From Ignavibacteria bacterium (GTDB lineage Bacteria > Bacteroidota > Ignavibacteria > Ignavibacteriales > Ignavibacteriaceae), in the NCBI GenBank assembly GCA_017302895.1, contig JAFLBV010000001.1, positions 1,468,501-1,532,500 of the forward strand: a DNA stretch of 64,000 nucleotides. The letters run 5' to 3'. The number at the start of each line of letters is the position of its first letter. Within the stretch, counting starts at the first letter, position 1. The notes under the pieces are model-generated. The model saw only the letters and a program-made list of their open reading frames with translations, did no database searches and had not been told where the DNA came from. Shown here one piece after another: positions 44,901-52,947 of this stretch. The position numbers were made by a program, and so were the translations under genes.

Positions 44901-46930
44901 TTTTTAAAAGCGTAAACGAAGGAGGAGTTGAAAGCTCCGGAGAATGAGATATTAAAGCTCGGATAGTATTTTTTGTCGGCGATGAATGAATATTCACCAT
45001 AACCATTGACGATTTTTATCGCTTCGGCTTTAATAATTGAATTTTGCTCTATTGTGATAACTCCAGCCTGTGGTTTCCCCGGAAGGAAGACCATTGCTTT
45101 AACGGTATCACCTGCAATATAGGTTTCCTTGTCGGTGACGATTTTGGCTTCCTGTCTTTCGCCATACCAGTACCAGCCACTTCCCGAGAAGCAATAGAAA
45201 GAGGTTTCATCGAGTGTGGATCTTCCGTTTGAGCCTCTGCCATATACCATTACGGTATAGTAACCCTCCGATTGCGGAGTGTAATTGATGAAAGAAAGAC
45301 CTTTGTCGTTGGTTTTCACTTCTGTTTTGTAGACTGTCTCTGTCAGTGGCTTATTTTCGATGTAAGTGGTTTTGTTTATGACGACTGACAATTCCTTTGA
45401 AACAGGAGTGAGGTCAAAGTTATAAGAATTGGCGGTTATCGTCACTTCTGATCCCGGTTTTACAAAATACCGGCTCGAACCTGCAGTCACAATAAAATCA
45501 GTAACCGAGGCAGTGACCGAAGAAGATCCTTTGATTTCGCGTAGTGACTGGTCGGTAACATTGGCTTCAAATGAGTAAGTATAACTTGCCACTGAATCAT
45601 TTATGGAATTGAAGGAGAAGGCGAATGATCCGTCGCTGTTTAAAGTACCGGTAATTTCCTTCAGATATTCGTAATTCCCATAATCATAAGGATACCATGC
45701 CTTATAGTACCAGGCATACTCACTTCCAAGCCACCATGGCACACGGTAAGGTTTTCTCATAACTCTTATTTTTACAGTTGCACCTGCAACAGGTTGCCCG
45801 AAGTAGTAGTCAGCCTGAACTTTCCCCTTTATTTCTTCACCATTAAAGAAGGACGATTTCTCAGTATTAACGGCTACACGGAATTCAGGTTTTTTGTATT
45901 CCTCAATTGAAAAGGAAGAGTAGAAGTAGTTCTCACCATATTGGGCATTAATGTAATATGTACCCGGTTTGAACGATGTATTGGTTTTAAACGACGAATA
46001 GAAGGATCCGAAATCGTCGAGAAGAAGTTCCTCTTTCAATACTTCAGTGCCTGCCGGATCGGATATTTTAACAGAAACTTTTTCTTTTGAAGGTACACCC
46101 ATCTCTCCGTCTTCACGGTAACGGATGATGCCTTTATAATTAATCACTGCACCGGGGCGATAGACGGGTTGATTGGTGTAAATTGATGAGAAATATCTTT
46201 TGCCCTCACCCTGTCCGAAAAAGATGTAGGGATCGGAATAAACGAGTTCACCTTCAACTTTAGAAATTATGAGGCTGCTGGCGTTCTCTTTCGCTGAAAC
46301 TCCTTTCAGATCCATCATTGAAAGACCGTCTTTACCGGGGGTAACAGATGCAATCTTGCTGCCGCCTGCATAAAGAGTAGTGGCTTCGGGAATAAGGATT
46401 TCACCTGTTTCAGCGTTCGTTGTAAATGCAAGAAGGTTGTTCTCTCCTTTTTTTACAATCATCATTTTTGCCGAGACATAGACCGGAAGGTAGGCAACTT
46501 TGCCTGAATTGAATGCTTTAATAATATATATGCCGGGTTTATCGAACACACCTGCCGAAACCGTGGTGGCATCGTAATAATAACTTCCGCTCGGAGTCAC
46601 TATCTTGCTGAATTCCCTCACTTTGTCCATGAACTTGAGGTAGGTGCCATCTTTCGTCCAGATGTCAAATCTGCCGTAAGCTCTCGTTGCGAGATATTCA
46701 CTGATGAATTCATATTCCTTTGAGACTGTGTAGACAGTGAATTGAAAATTCTCATCCTCGGTGTTGTTCACAATCTGAAAATTGACTGTGTCACCGGGCT
46801 TGAATTGCCCATTTGCAGCGAGTCTGAACATGGCAGGCTGTTCCTTCGAGTCCTGTATTTTGAAACCCGCAAATGCAGCGGCTGCCATCAAAAGAGCAGC
46901 AAAAATTGAAAAAAATCTTTTTCCGGACAT
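41996..46930 (-). CDS. Bacterial alpha-2-macroglobulin family protein
   Basis: The 1644-residue secreted protein has a signal peptide (FFSIFAALLMAAAAFAGF), a string of MG beta-sandwich domains, a bait-region-like linker, and the thioester domain motif YGCVEQTMSRF. The Cys and Gln form the thioester in the family. C-terminal MG-like segments end with VPGYYSSAPVYAGLMYYPE. Such proteins trap proteases that attack the cell envelope, usually with PBP1C; no pbpC is nearby. The signal has no lipobox Cys, so it is probably periplasmic or secreted rather than lipid-anchored. No partner is in the operon. Confidence 0.9.
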   Translation of the reverse strand: MSGKRFFSIFAALLMAAAAFAGFKIQDSKEQPAMFRLAANGQFKPGDTVNFQIVNNTEDENFQFTVYTVSKEYEFISEYLATRAYGRFDIWTKDGTYLKFMDKVREFSKIVTPSGSYYYDATTVSAGVFDKPGIYIIKAFNSGKVAYLPVYVSAKMMIVKKGENNLLAFTTNAETGEILIPEATTLYAGGSKIASVTPGKDGLSMMDLKGVSAKENASSLIISKVEGELVYSDPYIFFGQGEGKRYFSSIYTNQPVYRPGAVINYKGIIRYREDGEMGVPSKEKVSVKISDPAGTEVLKEELLLDDFGSFYSSFKTNTSFKPGTYYINAQYGENYFYSSFSIEEYKKPEFRVAVNTEKSSFFNGEEIKGKVQADYYFGQPVAGATVKIRVMRKPYRVPWWLGSEYAWYYKAWYPYDYGNYEYLKEITGTLNSDGSFAFSFNSINDSVASYTYSFEANVTDQSLREIKGSSSVTASVTDFIVTAGSSRYFVKPGSEVTITANSYNFDLTPVSKELSVVINKTTYIENKPLTETVYKTEVKTNDKGLSFINYTPQSEGYYTVMVYGRGSNGRSTLDETSFYCFSGSGWYWYGERQEAKIVTDKETYIAGDTVKAMVFLPGKPQAGVITIEQNSIIKAEAIKIVNGYGEYSFIADKKYYPSFNISFSGAFNSSFVYAFKKVGVINEEAKLDVKINPSKSKYKPGEEAEYLVKVTDNNGRPVKNAQLSFGSVDEAIYAIKADNTPSLYESFYKDEYYYTQTTNSLEGKYGQSVSRPVSLLDTKYSAEDPAKPGSGTSSLEVKFKTADKESLEDKTIEILITNGSIIRKGGVDGINFTRFTNLPEGEYDICLSLVNVVYPIKKVVLAKGKSTSEEIYLDPYKEEMEFYFSGYLGGGMVNKTMSADGAAIEEKSSPSPPSTRDGEKEVVVRENFSDAPYWNPAVITDGSGEAEISFKLPDNLTSWRSTVKVITKNTFTGDAINNIFAAKDLMIRLETPRFFKEGDTTTIIANIHNYQSSEAKTKFKFNFTNLTPLSFEVKGVVASKKTANSFEAPIPTKGLATVEIKTVIPFVNYTSEIYFEAISDQESDAVKITVPVIPIGIKAVNYLNSILQTSDNEKTVEFNIPQGVNLKTVNLSLALSPTLATSLLHSLDGLVDYPYGCVEQTMSRFLPALITAGTLKQLNVPISSSTLEKLPDVIDKGLARLYDFQNPQGGWGWWKNDPVNPYMTAYVMYGFNMAQKLGYKVDQNSYKSGFNALTGLLQEKNVDRVTAAYIAWVYSECEPTAKKNPVFNKLIDELLADSLNPYATAILGLTYNTTGDKKTAAAVLQRLMKSAQEDQNFISWGRDKYYSWQQDKVQSTAFALKLMLAVDPNSPAIIKAVRTLIREQKGKGWHSTQQTATVIFALTDYLKMTNELEPDYSAEVFINGKQVRKTFFEKDRLAPDDANIKLSYAAFPFVHGKNTIRIVKKGKGTLYAGAEVELYYPDISFTKDQNFTITKEVFKLTETRSGNSIIYKKSNLDKVKSGDLLLVKVKVKTNRSDDQYMMVEDMFPAGFEVVNDDNLYNIEGESSYTGYWPGYWNWFYADKEIRDSKITWFVTYAPQDMEFTYIIRAQVPGYYSSAPVYAGLMYYPEIRGYGPRTLFRVLPN

Positions 46931-47248
46931 TTTATTCTCTCGTTTTTATTTTTTTATACTCATTAACTGACAGATTTGTGCCCGAAAAATAGCTAAAAAA
47001 TTTGAGATTGTCAGAATAAGGTAATAAAAGAATCAGGAGAGAAAAAATTATGATGAAGACTCTAACCTGTTATAATAAAAAGGTTTAAGTGTCTGATTAA
47101 GTTTGGGGACAACGAAACCGACTTTAAGACCAAATTGTTCGATTATTCGGGAACCTCATAAATGAGCCAAAAAATGTGATTTTTCATTGAAGAGGGGAAA
47201 CGGCTTCAGATACATTTGCATCATAAAAATAAAATGTTCTTAAAAATA
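46931..47248. other. Intergenic stretch upstream of the RlpA-like gene
   Basis: This 318-base gap is between divergent genes. Near the A2M gene a SD-like GAGAG lies 8 bases before the ATG. Toward the RlpA side a small hairpin CTCAT-AA-ATGAG occurs near 47152-47163. I see no confident promoter, riboswitch core or ORF. Confidence 0.4.
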
Positions 47249-47749
47249 ATGAGGTTATACTTGAGCAAAGTGCTTAAATCATTCTTGTTTGTGTTGCTCT
47301 TGATATTAACCGGTTTTAGTGTTGAAAATCCGAAAGCAAAAGCTGAAGAATCTTCCCTTTCGAAAATCCCTGCAAAATCTGCAGAGCTTGTCAGGAAATA
47401 TTCTTCAATTCTTGAATTCTCGAATCCTAAAGACGCGAAAGTTACCTGGTACGGGCCCGGCTTCCATGGAAGGATGACCGCAAGCGGTGCAGTATTTGAT
47501 CAGGAGAAATTTACTGCAGCACACAGAACGCTCCCATTTGGTACCATATTGAGGGTAACAAACAAAGCAAACGGCAAGTCCGTTATAATTACAGTTACAG
47601 ACAGAGGTCCCGGACATTACAGTCTCGAGCTTGATCTCTCAAAAGGAGCAGCCAGGGCATTGGACATGATAGATGCAGGCGTAGCCAATGTGACTATAGA
47701 AACAGTGAAGGTAAATGGATTCAACACTCCGGTATTATCTACGATTTAG
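47249..47749 (+). CDS. rlpA: RlpA-like double-psi beta-barrel lytic transglycosylase
   Basis: RlpA cuts denuded glycan strands during cell separation. The 166-residue product has a signal peptide (SKVLKSFLFVLLLILTGFSV) and a DPBB domain with VTWYGPGFHGRMTASG, AAHRTLPFGTILRV, ITVTDRGPGHYSLELDLS and KGAARALDMI. The conserved Asp is in TDRGP. There is no SPOR domain. The ATG at 47249 is one choice; a TTG at 47261 has GAGG 6 bases before it and may be the true start. The frame upstream to 47216 looks non-coding. Confidence 0.85.
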   Translation: MRLYLSKVLKSFLFVLLLILTGFSVENPKAKAEESSLSKIPAKSAELVRKYSSILEFSNPKDAKVTWYGPGFHGRMTASGAVFDQEKFTAAHRTLPFGTILRVTNKANGKSVIITVTDRGPGHYSLELDLSKGAARALDMIDAGVANVTIETVKVNGFNTPVLSTI

Positions 47750-47764
47750 CAAACAAGCTAATAA

Positions 47765-47797
47765 AAACCCGTCTCGTAAAAAAGGCGGGTTTTTTTA
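47765..47797 (+). terminator. Terminator after the RlpA-like gene
   Basis: AACCCGTC and GGCGGGTT pair (one T-G) with a 10-base A-rich loop, followed by seven T. It lies 16 bases after the stop. Confidence 0.88.
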
Positions 47798-47891
47798 TTT
47801 TAAACATTCATAATTTTGACAGCAACAATTTCAGACTTTAAGAAGTCAAAGAAAAAGAACGGTCAAACAATAAAAGATTCGGAGAAAGATA

Positions 47892-48164
47892 ATGAAATAT
47901 TCACTTGTCGTGATATTGCTTTTGGCAGCGGTTGTAATTACCGGGTGCAAAGCAAAAAAAGAAGAGGGGCCCCCCTTAAAGGACAGCACAAAAACAGAAG
48001 ACTCGGTTAAAGGAAGAGATACCCTTACACTGAACGATCTGCTCGATTCAAATAAAGTGAAAGAAGAAAAAGAGAAACTGAAAAAGCAGTTTGATCAGAA
48101 AAAGAAGCAGCTCGATGAAAAAATGGATGAAGTACAAAAAGAGCTGGACAAGATAGGGAAATAG
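47892..48164 (+). CDS. Small lipoprotein with C-terminal coiled coil
   Basis: This 90-residue protein has a lipobox VITGC (Cys 19) after a hydrophobic signal. A short polar linker is followed by a highly charged helix (KEEKEKLKKQFDQKKKQLDE) that should form a coiled coil. I do not recognise the family. GGAGA lies before the ATG. A hairpin follows 15 bases after the stop. Confidence 0.75.
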   Translation: MKYSLVVILLLAAVVITGCKAKKEEGPPLKDSTKTEDSVKGRDTLTLNDLLDSNKVKEEKEKLKKQFDQKKKQLDEKMDEVQKELDKIGK

Positions 48165-48178
48165 TGAAGTTGATTTTA

Positions 48179-48231
48179 TCAGGAAGAAGAGAGAGTTGAA
48201 TGGAGGTACCATCCGGGTCTCTTCTTCCTGA
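48179..48231. terminator. Bidirectional terminator
   Basis: TCAGGAAGAAGAGA and TCTCTTCTTCCTGA form a perfect 14-bp inverted repeat with a 25-base loop between the converging small-lipoprotein and pta genes. Tails are AAAAATGATATTT on + and AAAATCAACTT on -, so it is mostly a stem without a long T run. Confidence 0.6.
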
Positions 48232-48245
48232 AAAATGATATTTGG

Positions 48246-49232
48246 TTAGTTGCCCGCCATCAGGAGAGCAATAGCCGATGTATTTACGATATCTTCTACA
48301 CTGCAACCGCGGCTGAGATCGAAGAAGGGGAGCTTGAGACCCTGAACTACCGGGCCAACGGCTTCTGCTTTTCCGAGTCTTTGGGCTATTTTGTAACCTA
48401 TATTACCTGCCTGCAAATCGGGGAAGATCAGAACATTTGCTCTTCCTGCCACTTCGCTTCCCGGAGCTTTTTTCTTCCCTATACCTTCAACAATAGCGGC
48501 ATCGAACTGGAGCTCACCATCAACTTTAAGATCGGGTCTTTTTGCTTTTACAATTGCTGTGGCTTCCAGAACTTTATCAATAAGTTTATGTTTTGCACTA
48601 CCTTTGGTTGAAAAGGAGAGCATCGCAATATAAGGTTCTTCACCAGTCAGGATTTTATGGTTGTCGGCAGTTGAGATGGCTATATCAGCGAGTTGGGCAG
48701 CATCAGGATCGGGAACTACTGCACAGTCACCAAAAGAGTATGTTATCTCAGGGTAAACCATCAGGAAGAAACTCGAGACAATAGAAATTCCTTCCTTTGT
48801 ACCGATGCAAAGAATTCCCGCACGCATTACATCACCCGTGGAAGCTGTTGAACCGGCAACGCTTGCCTGAGCCATACCTTCTCTTGTCATCATGGCACCG
48901 AAGAATATATCTCTCTTCATCGTCTCACGCGCTTCTTCAATGGTCATACCTTTGTGTTTGCGGAGATTGTAGAAGATGTTTGTGAAGTCGCTGAGTTTTT
49001 CCGATTTTTCCTGATCGATTATTCTGACACCTGTCAGATTGACGCCAAGTGCAGCGGCAGAGGTTCTTATCTTTTCCTCGTTGCCGAGTGTAATTACGTT
49101 TCCAATACCCTCACGGGTGATAATTTCTGCAGCCTTAAGGACTCTTTCGTCATGCGATTCCGGGAGGACGATTGTACGCTTTTTACGGGCAGCGTTTTCC
49201 CTGATTTTTACTAATAATTCGAGTTCACTCAT
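48246..49232 (-). CDS. pta: Phosphate acetyltransferase
   Basis: It makes acetyl phosphate from acetyl-CoA. The 328-residue protein is the short Pta type, with RTIVLPESHDERVLKAAEII, AGSTASTGDVMRAGILCIG, VYPEITYSFGDCAVVPDPDA and LIFPDLQAGNIGYKIAQRLG. No ackA lies beside it. It is monocistronic on the minus strand, with about 370 bases upstream and no operon partner. Confidence 0.95.
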   Translation of the reverse strand: MSELELLVKIRENAARKKRTIVLPESHDERVLKAAEIITREGIGNVITLGNEEKIRTSAAALGVNLTGVRIIDQEKSEKLSDFTNIFYNLRKHKGMTIEEARETMKRDIFFGAMMTREGMAQASVAGSTASTGDVMRAGILCIGTKEGISIVSSFFLMVYPEITYSFGDCAVVPDPDAAQLADIAISTADNHKILTGEEPYIAMLSFSTKGSAKHKLIDKVLEATAIVKAKRPDLKVDGELQFDAAIVEGIGKKKAPGSEVAGRANVLIFPDLQAGNIGYKIAQRLGKAEAVGPVVQGLKLPFFDLSRGCSVEDIVNTSAIALLMAGN

Positions 49233-49601
49233 TTTTCATTCCAAATAAAATAATTTAAAGACAACTTAAAATTAACGAAATGTGAAGAATCATTCATTAT
49301 CACATCGAGACAGTTTACCAAAAATCCGGGATAATTCACCGGTATCAAATTATTTTTTGTTATTAATGAATTTTTCCGCAAATTTAAAGCTGTAAAAATT
49401 CAAAATATGTGACTAAAACGGGGGGTAAAGTGTTGCAATTGTCGCTTAAAGTCAAGGAATTGTAAAAAGATGTCACAGCTATTGCGCAACGATTTTATGC
49501 ATCGTATTTTTCCACTGTAGTTTTTTGACATTCTTCAAAAAGCAAAATTTTACAAAAAAATCAAACACTTAATTCTTAACCAAACTCATTGGAGTAAATA
49601 A
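49233..49601. other. AT-rich intergenic stretch, 369 bases
   Basis: This gap lies between the divergent pta and small-lipoprotein genes. It is rich in A and T. TTGACA near 49526 followed after 18 bases by TTTACA is a possible sigma-70-like promoter for the lipoprotein, and GGAG stands 11 bases before its ATG. I see no ORF, RNA or repeat. Confidence 0.4.
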
Positions 49602-49802
49602 ATGAAAATCGTGAAATTCGGTCTCGTTCTCTTGTTACCAGTAATGTTCGTTCTTACAGGCTGTGGAAAAAAGAAAGAAGCTGCACCAGCTACTGATTCA
49701 GTAAAAGTTGAAGCTCCAGCACCAACAGTTGACACAACTGCTAAAGCTGACACCACTGTAAAAGCTGACACTACCAAAAAAGAAGAAACAAAGAAAAAAT
49801 AA
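49602..49802 (+). CDS. Small lipoprotein with low-complexity tail
   Basis: This 66-residue protein has a lipobox VLTGC (Cys 21). The mature part is a charged low-complexity chain: GKKKEAAPATDSVKVEAPAP, then repeats of KADTT and KKEE. It is probably disordered. The family is not recognised. A strong terminator follows, so the gene is a single-gene unit. Confidence 0.8.
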   Translation: MKIVKFGLVLLLPVMFVLTGCGKKKEAAPATDSVKVEAPAPTVDTTAKADTTVKADTTKKEETKKK

Positions 49803-49848
49803 TCTCTCCGGAGAATATTTCTTGTAATCTTTTTGATGATTATAAGTC

Positions 49849-49883
49849 TGATAAAAGCGGGTTCATCCCGCTTTTATCATTTT
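49849..49883 (+). terminator. Terminator after the small lipoprotein
   Basis: TGATAAAAGCGGG and CCCGCTTTTATCA form a perfect 13-bp stem with a five-base loop, followed by TTTT. It is the strongest inverted repeat in this part of the window. Confidence 0.85.
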
Positions 49884-49982
49884 AAACTGTTTTAATCCCT
49901 TCTCACTCTCTCAACTTTTCCAAAATCCAAAAAACAATTGATTAATTGCCGGGAAAATTCTAATTTAGCGGACTTATTTATT

Positions 49983-50663
49983 ATGATTAGAAAAAACTTA
50001 GAATATTTAAAAGAACTGATTGCCAACAAATGTCTTGCCACAGGCAGGGCAGCTGATTCAGTTACTCTGGTTGCTGTAAGCAAATTATTTGGAACAGACC
50101 GGATTCGCGAAGCGATATCCGCCGGTCAGACCCATTTCGGGGAGAACTACGCCCAGGAATTCAGGGACAAATTTGCTGAACTTTCGTCAGAAAATATTGT
50201 CTGGCATTACATTGGTTCACTTCAGACCAACAAAGTGAAGTATGTTGCCGGGAATGCTGAATACATCCATTCAGTTGATTCATTGAAACTTCTTTCCGAG
50301 ATTCAAAAGCAGGCAGAGAAAAAAGGAGTGATACAGAAGATATTCCTTGAATTTAAGTCGTCGTTTGAAGCGACCAAATCGGGAAGTGAGGCTGAAGGAA
50401 TTTTTTCCCTGGCTGAAGCAGCATCGCAGATGGATAATATTTCGGTTACAGGACTGATGACGATGGCTCCTTTTGTTGATGACATTACAATAATAAGGGA
50501 TGCCTTCGTGAGAACAAGGGTGCTTCGTGATGAACTGATCAGATCGGGTTACACATCTGTGAAAGAGCTGTCGATGGGGATGACAGGGGACTACAATGTT
50601 GCAATTGAAGAAGGAACGACTTTTTTAAGAATTGGCACAGCCATTTTTGGTGAAAGAAATTAG
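49983..50663 (+). CDS. YggS/PLPHP family pyridoxal-phosphate-binding protein
   Basis: The 226-residue TIM-barrel protein carries the PLP lysine in TLVAVSKLFGTDRI. It also has HFGENYAQEFRDK, WHYIGSLQTNKVK and SMGMTGDYNVAIEEG. The family buffers PLP and affects amino-acid balance rather than catalysing a known reaction. ATG 49983 is the natural start. DivIVA starts two bases after its stop, the common yggS-divIVA order of division clusters. Confidence 0.93.
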   Translation: MIRKNLEYLKELIANKCLATGRAADSVTLVAVSKLFGTDRIREAISAGQTHFGENYAQEFRDKFAELSSENIVWHYIGSLQTNKVKYVAGNAEYIHSVDSLKLLSEIQKQAEKKGVIQKIFLEFKSSFEATKSGSEAEGIFSLAEAASQMDNISVTGLMTMAPFVDDITIIRDAFVRTRVLRDELIRSGYTSVKELSMGMTGDYNVAIEEGTTFLRIGTAIFGERN

Positions 50664-50664
50664 A

Positions 50665-51321
50665 ATGAAATTATCACCCGTAAACATCAAACGGCAGGAG
50701 TTTTCGAAAGAAATCAGAGGCTACAACACAAAGGAAGTCACAGATTTTCTTGAGAAAGTAGCCGATGAGGTGGAATCTGCCATCAAAGAGAATGAGACTC
50801 TCCGAAGAACAATAGATCATCTTAATCTTGATGTGGAGAGATATAAAACCATTGAGGACAGTTTGCAGAAGGCTTTGATTGCTGCCCAGGAATCTTCGGG
50901 AACGGCACTTCAAAAAGCACATGAAGAAGCTGCGGAGATTGTAAGACGCGCTGAATTGGAGGCTGAAAAGCTTCTGGCGGATTCTCAGCAAAAAGCGATC
51001 GAGCTGCAACAGCATATAGCCGGACTGGAAGAAAGAAGGGCTTATATACTCGCAAGACTATCTGCTATTATAGAGACACAGGAATCTGTAATCGGAGAGA
51101 CACCGGCCGTTACTGCGGTTCCGGAATCTCCCGTAAAAGTCGAATCAGTTGAAGAAGCCGGCTTTATTGATCACCTTCCGGTCAGGGAAGAGGTTGCTCA
51201 GTCAGAGATAAAAGGAAATGATACTGCCGCTTCTGAAGAAGAAAAACGAAAAAAATTGTCGGAGCTTTTCTTTACGGGAAGTTCAGATAAAATTGACATA
51301 AATAATATTGTGGAAGACTAA
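50665..51321 (+). CDS. divIVA: DivIVA-like coiled-coil protein
   Basis: The 218-residue protein opens MKLSPVNIKRQEFSKEIRGY, the conserved DivIVA membrane-binding N-terminus, followed by NTKEVTDFLEKVADEVESAI and long coiled coils (AEIVRRAELEAEKLLADSQQ). The C-terminus is acidic. DivIVA marks negatively curved membranes and recruits partners in polar growth or septum placement. The ATG at 50665 lies one base after the yggS stop. The gene is followed directly by purine nucleoside phosphorylase. Confidence 0.88.
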   Translation: MKLSPVNIKRQEFSKEIRGYNTKEVTDFLEKVADEVESAIKENETLRRTIDHLNLDVERYKTIEDSLQKALIAAQESSGTALQKAHEEAAEIVRRAELEAEKLLADSQQKAIELQQHIAGLEERRAYILARLSAIIETQESVIGETPAVTAVPESPVKVESVEEAGFIDHLPVREEVAQSEIKGNDTAASEEEKRKKLSELFFTGSSDKIDINNIVED

Positions 51322-51322
51322 A

Positions 51323-52147
51323 ATGACAAATCTGTTGGAAAAAGTAAAAGAAGCTGTTGAATTTATCAGAACAAAGACAACCGGGAACTACGAATTTGGC
51401 ATAATCATGGGAACCGGTCTGGGAGGTGTGGCGAGAGAAATTGACATAGAATTCACACTTGATTATGAAGAGATACCCAATTTCCCGCTTCCGACTGTCG
51501 ATTCGCACAAAGGAAGACTTATCTTTGGTACCATATTTGGCAAGAAAGTGGTTGCGATGCAGGGGAGGGTTCATTACTACGAAGGGTACACCATGCAGCA
51601 GATCACTCTGCCTGTGAGAGTAATGAAGTTTTTGGGAGTGCACACACTATTTGTTTCGAATGCCTGTGGTGGCATGCATCCCAATTACAGGAGAGGCGAC
51701 CTGATGATCATGGTTGACCACATAAATCTTCTGGGAGACAATCCGTTGATAGGGAAAAACTACACAGAGTTTGGACCAAGATTTCCTGACATGAGCGAAC
51801 CGTATTCCCGCGAACTGATAGCTTTAGCGGAAGATGTTGCTCTTGATAACAAAATTAAAGTCCATAAGGGAGTTTATGTGGCTGTATCGGGATCAAATCT
51901 TGAGACGAGAGCCGAGTACAGATTTTTGCGGGCTATCGGTGCTGATGTGGTTGGAATGTCAACTGTTCCCGAAAATATAGTTGCAAACCACATGGGAATG
52001 AGAGTATTGGGAATGAGTATCGTGACAGATGAGTGTTTCCCCGAATCACTTAGACCGGTTACACTTCAGGAGATGCTTGATGCGGCAGCAGTTGCAGAGC
52101 CGAGAATGACCAAAATATTTACAGAGGTAATAAAAAGAATAAAATGA
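51323..52147 (+). CDS. punA: Purine nucleoside phosphorylase
   Basis: The 274-residue enzyme phosphorolyses inosine and guanosine. It shows GIIMGTGLGGVAREID, GRVHYYEGYTMQQITLPVRV, NACGGMHPNYRRGD, VVGMSTVPENIVANHMGMRV and TDECFPE. It is the trimeric PNP type. It starts one base after the divIVA stop and overlaps the next gene by four bases. Confidence 0.95.
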   Translation: MTNLLEKVKEAVEFIRTKTTGNYEFGIIMGTGLGGVAREIDIEFTLDYEEIPNFPLPTVDSHKGRLIFGTIFGKKVVAMQGRVHYYEGYTMQQITLPVRVMKFLGVHTLFVSNACGGMHPNYRRGDLMIMVDHINLLGDNPLIGKNYTEFGPRFPDMSEPYSRELIALAEDVALDNKIKVHKGVYVAVSGSNLETRAEYRFLRAIGADVVGMSTVPENIVANHMGMRVLGMSIVTDECFPESLRPVTLQEMLDAAAVAEPRMTKIFTEVIKRIK

Positions 52148-52923
52148 CAACACGAAAATTTGTCGGAACAGTCGGCTTTATTCTCTCGGTTGCGGTTGCT
52201 GCAAGTTCGGCATACTTCCTTGACGGGGTATTCAAAGTTGATTCTGTATATTACTCAAGGATCTTCATTTTGCTGATAGCCTCATTTGTCGCGGGATGGT
52301 TGATCGGGGAGGGGTTCGACAGAAGAACTTCATTTCTTTTCGCTTTGACCGGGATGTTGTTGGGGATACTCGGGGCAATAAGCCACGAAATGTTCTTTGT
52401 AGTCAGAAAAACCACAGATACTGAAACCTTCAGATATCTTGTAAACGCAGCAATAAACGGGGTGATTGTCTCGTCGTTTGTGCTTTTCGGAAGAAACAGC
52501 AGTGCACTCCGTCTCGCCGGTTCTGAACCGGAAGCAGGTGAAGAACCTGCAGGTGGAACTGTGCCAACTCTTAAGTTTAGTGTTAAAGAGGAGGTTGCTG
52601 AGGAGCCGGTTGAGGAAGAAACCTTGGAAACTTCTGAATATGAGGGAGAATCTCCGGGAGAAGAATACCGGCCCCTTGAATCAGGGTCACAAGAAATTTC
52701 GCATGAAGATTCAGAAAAAGACCCTATATTTGGAGCTACATTTTTTGAAAAAAATGCAGACCTTATTATAGAATCGGCGAAGCTTGAGGCAGAGAAAATC
52801 AGGTTTAATGCCGAACAGGAAGTGCTGAAGAAACAGCAGGAAAAAGAAAAACTTGAAAACGAAATAAAAATGCTGATTTATACCGAGAAGAATTTACTTG
52901 AGCAGTATAAAAAGCAGTCGTAA
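52144..52923 (+). CDS. Four-helix membrane protein with acidic linker and C-terminal coiled coil
   Basis: I do not recognise this 259-residue protein. The first ~115 residues form four membrane segments (VGFILSVAVAASSAYFL; IFILLIASFVAGWLIGEGF; FALTGMLLGILGAISH; AAINGVIVSSFVLFG). A Glu/Pro-rich linker follows. The last ~60 residues are a charged coiled coil: AKLEAEKIRFNAEQEVLKKQ, then KEKLENEIKMLIYTEKNLLE. It lies in the yggS-divIVA-punA-ileS string and overlaps punA (ATGA). A partner for DivIVA is possible from the coiled coil but not shown. Confidence 0.7.
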   Translation: MTTRKFVGTVGFILSVAVAASSAYFLDGVFKVDSVYYSRIFILLIASFVAGWLIGEGFDRRTSFLFALTGMLLGILGAISHEMFFVVRKTTDTETFRYLVNAAINGVIVSSFVLFGRNSSALRLAGSEPEAGEEPAGGTVPTLKFSVKEEVAEEPVEEETLETSEYEGESPGEEYRPLESGSQEISHEDSEKDPIFGATFFEKNADLIIESAKLEAEKIRFNAEQEVLKKQQEKEKLENEIKMLIYTEKNLLEQYKKQS

Positions 52924-52947
52924 TAAAGAAAAGAGATAACAGAAAAG

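Noticed and set aside
47090..47230. c-di-AMP (ydaO) riboswitch upstream of the RlpA-like gene
   Set aside because: RlpA genes can have one, and GGGGA and small hairpins occur here, but the conserved core strings of the riboswitch are absent.
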